The notes below the pieces were generated by a model. The model did no database searches. It worked only from the letters and a program-made list of their open reading frames with translations, and was not told where the DNA came from. Position numbers and translations under genes: made by a program. From NCBI RefSeq assembly GCF_021560175.1, contig NZ_CP091110.1, positions 5,566,001-5,630,000 on the forward strand: DNA of 64,000 bases, given 5' to 3'. How positions within the stretch are numbered: position 1 is the stretch's first letter; each line of letters starts with the position of its first letter. This document shows, piece by piece, positions 62,161 through 64,000 of this stretch. Origin of the DNA: Neobacillus drentensis. GTDB taxonomy: Bacteria; Bacillota; Bacilli; Bacillales; Cytobacillaceae.

Positions 62161-62402
62161 AGCCCCTACTGATCCAATCAGTAGGGACGACTTTTATCGC
62201 GGTACCACCCTAGTTGCAGACGAAGTCTGCCTCTCGACTTTGTTAACGGTTCATTGACCGTCTTTCCCTTATAAAGGTCCTCTTTACTTCGAGAAAGATG
62301 CTCTGGGACTGAAGTTCATCCTTATCTTTGTACTGATTCGCACCTTCCATCAGCTCTCTAAAAACAGTGAGATAAGCACTACTAATATTCCCTTCATTGC
62401 TC
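62161..62402 (-). promoter_or_regulatory. T-box leader (tRNA-sensing riboswitch) of the permease gene
   Basis: On the minus strand the invariant T-box AGGGTGGTACCGCG lies at 62198-62211. A terminator hairpin (CCCTACTGAT with ATCAGTAGGG, 62164-62186) and a T tract follow it. Upstream are stem-I features: GAGAGCTGATGGAAGGTGCG, GATAAGG and GAACTTCAGTCC, the specifier region, with the codon CUU or UUC. The full antiterminator alternative is expected from the T-box bases. Confidence 0.93.
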
Positions 62403-62589
62403 AATTATGTAAATTTTAAAGAAGTAGTTCCAAATTTCAAGTATGTTCTGTATTATAGAATTTGAATTATTATTCTGTCAATACTTTTTCACAATACTAT
62501 TTTAAGAAAGATTTATATTAGCAACTCTTATAGCTTACTACTAAAAAAGGTGTTAAAATGAATCAAATTCAACAAGAAGGAGCACATGC

Positions 62590-63942
62590 ATGCAACAAAA
62601 AATATCATTTTCAACCTACGCCATTATTGGGACAATGCTATTCGGAATGTTCTTTGGCGCCGGAAATTTAATCTTCCCTATCCAGATGGGACAACTTGCT
62701 GGGACGCACTTTTGGCCGGCATTAATCGGCTTCCTCGTAACAGCCATTGGGTTGCCGTTTATGGGGATTTTAGCGTTCGGTCTATCTGGGAGTAATGGAC
62801 TACGTGACTTAGCGGGACGCGTCCATCCACTATTTGGAGTCGTCTTTGCGATGGCACTTTACCTAACGATTGGACCGTTCTTTGCGATTCCACGGACCGC
62901 TACGGTACCTTTCGTGGTTGGTTTTGAACCATTTATTAATCCAGCACACACGAATTTATATCTAGGACTCTTTAGCTTCGAATTTTTTGCCATTGTGTAT
63001 TATTTTTCTTTAAATCCCGCGAAAATCATCGACTATATCGGGAAATATTTAACACCGGCATTTTTAGTATTTTTATTTGTTTTAATCGTTATTGCGATTG
63101 TTAAGCCGATGGGCAGCTTCGGAAAACCAATTGGCGATTATAGCGGGTTAGCATTTATAACAGGCTTTAAAGAAGGCTATAACACCATGGATGCCCTCGC
63201 CTCCCTTGCCTTCGGGATTGTCGTCATCAATGCAATTAAGGGACAAGGTATCACCGATACGAAGGCAATTGCGAAAGCCACTTGGAAATCAGGTATTTTT
63301 GCAATGGCTCTCATGATGTTGATTTACGGACTGATCACCTATATGGGGGCATCGAGCGTATCTGCAATTGGGACATTTGATAATGGCGGATTGATTTTTG
63401 CTGCGGTTGCTCAGCATTATTTCGGGTCCTTCGGGGCGATATTATTGGCGATTATTATCGTACTTGCTTGTTTAAAAACGAGTATCGGATTGATTACCTC
63501 GTGCAGCGAATTTTTTAATGGAGTCTTTCCAAAAGTAAGCTACAAAATGTTTGTGTTAGTCCTAAGCCTTTTATCGTTTATCATCGCGAACTTCGGCTTA
63601 AATAATATCATTCAATTCGCGGTACCGGTGTTAATGCTATTGTATCCTTTAGCGATTGTTTTGATCTTATTGGCTCTTTTCTCACCACTATTTGGCCACA
63701 AACAAAGTGTGTATGCCGTTTCTATGCTTTTAACTTTTTGCGTGAGTTTCTTCGACGGATACAGCACGCTAGTCAGCAGCTTACCTGGCGCGACGGTCCC
63801 GGTATTCGAATCAATAAAAACGTTCTATATGAATAACTTACCGCTCAATGACATTGGGCTTGGCTGGATTTTACCGGCTGCAGTAGGGGCAATAATTGGC
63901 TATTTTTGGCCGACAAAGTCTAAAAAGGCCGCTATGAATTAA
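62590..63942 (+). CDS. brnQ: Branched-chain amino acid carrier BrnQ
   Basis: A 450-residue, twelve-helix LIVCS-family symporter for leucine, isoleucine and valine, driven by Na+ or H+. FGMFFGAGNLIFPIQMGQLAG in the N-terminus, RTATVPFVVGFEP and the FKEGYNTMDALASLAFGIVV helix are diagnostic. The ATG at 62590 lies after AAGGAGCACATGC. It stands divergent from the T-box permease gene. Confidence 0.93.
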   Translation: MQQKISFSTYAIIGTMLFGMFFGAGNLIFPIQMGQLAGTHFWPALIGFLVTAIGLPFMGILAFGLSGSNGLRDLAGRVHPLFGVVFAMALYLTIGPFFAIPRTATVPFVVGFEPFINPAHTNLYLGLFSFEFFAIVYYFSLNPAKIIDYIGKYLTPAFLVFLFVLIVIAIVKPMGSFGKPIGDYSGLAFITGFKEGYNTMDALASLAFGIVVINAIKGQGITDTKAIAKATWKSGIFAMALMMLIYGLITYMGASSVSAIGTFDNGGLIFAAVAQHYFGSFGAILLAIIIVLACLKTSIGLITSCSEFFNGVFPKVSYKMFVLVLSLLSFIIANFGLNNIIQFAVPVLMLLYPLAIVLILLALFSPLFGHKQSVYAVSMLLTFCVSFFDGYSTLVSSLPGATVPVFESIKTFYMNNLPLNDIGLGWILPAAVGAIIGYFWPTKSKKAAMN

Positions 63943-64000
63943 AAGAAGCGTAAGGCGCTTCCATATCGACAAGCACAAGACTAGCCTGGAGCTGGATCAA
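63943..64000. repeat. Truncated dispersed repeat relative at the window edge
   Basis: AAGAAGCGTAAGGCGCTT and CTGGAGCTGGA resemble the two ends of the 209-bp element at 8199-8407, with a much shorter interior. The window ends within or just after it. Confidence 0.55.

Noticed and set aside
1-64000. rRNA, tRNA, complete IS element or prophage
   Set aside because: Looked for cloverleaf-like GTTCRA cores, transposase motifs and integrase genes and found none I could support; a tRNAscan and IS search would be decisive.

Overview
The window is chromosomal DNA of a low-GC, endospore-forming-type Firmicute, most likely family Bacillaceae (Bacillus/Neobacillus-like). The evidence is strong Shine-Dalgarno sites, frequent TTG/GTG starts, YvrJ/DUF1659/DUF2922 small proteins, a LysM-GH18 spore-cortex-type hydrolase, a LiaI/LiaH-type pair, a SwrC-type RND pump, a T-box leader and a CcpA-type cre site. 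I saw no rRNA, tRNA, prophage, complete IS or CRISPR array. Species cannot be assigned from sequence reading alone.

Layout. 0.1-4.8 kb: a frameshifted membrane transporter-like gene, a PAS-GGDEF-EAL c-di-GMP enzyme, a 52-bp tandem array and a DinB-family protein. 5.1-8.7 kb: a small sigma-70-like factor, a secreted C39-type protein with three C-terminal repeats, and a DUF1659 / DUF2922 / YvrJ set interrupted by a dispersed repeat element. 8.8-21.3 kb: a large carbohydrate island. Two minus-strand units carry three TIM-barrel isomerase/epimerases, an ACS-type MFS carrier, DhaK, DhaL, a YagE-like 2-keto-3-deoxy-sugar-acid aldolase, an LsrF/class-I aldolase and a TPI-like isomerase. A DeoR regulator with RpiA lies beyond them, and RpiB with a GlpX-type bisphosphatase is divergent. 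The set looks like tetrulose/sugar-acid catabolism feeding erythrose-4-phosphate, and perhaps sedoheptulose bisphosphate, into the pentose phosphate pool.

21.4-28.9 kb: an azoreductase, then a fructosamine (Amadori compound) locus (frlB, frlD and an FrlR-like GntR regulator) with an amidohydrolase and a YfcC-type carrier where an ABC importer is usual. TATAACGTTATA operators are visible. 29-46 kb: an OsmC-family protein, two secreted low-complexity proteins, a DUF4153 protein, a TDT/SLAC1 carrier, a GreA/B-like factor, a YhgE/Pip protein, an L,D-transpeptidase, an FAD oxidoreductase, EcsC, a LysM-GH18 hydrolase and a LiaH/LiaI-like envelope-stress pair. 46.7-64 kb: a LysM-NlpC/P60 endopeptidase with 11-residue repeats, an RND pump with a divergent TetR regulator, a glutamate/dicarboxylate symporter, small unknown genes, a HAD phosphatase, a second 51/52-bp array, DUF5317 plus a micro-ORF and a GGDEF/HD-GYP enzyme, a T-box-controlled amino acid permease, and BrnQ.

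The most unusual feature is intergenic. Five tandem arrays belong to four families of different sequence, yet all have a 50-52 bp period and nearly all units contain inverted repeats. Two further arrays of another family have a 20-21 bp period, and two dispersed hairpin families are also present. None is explained by the genes.
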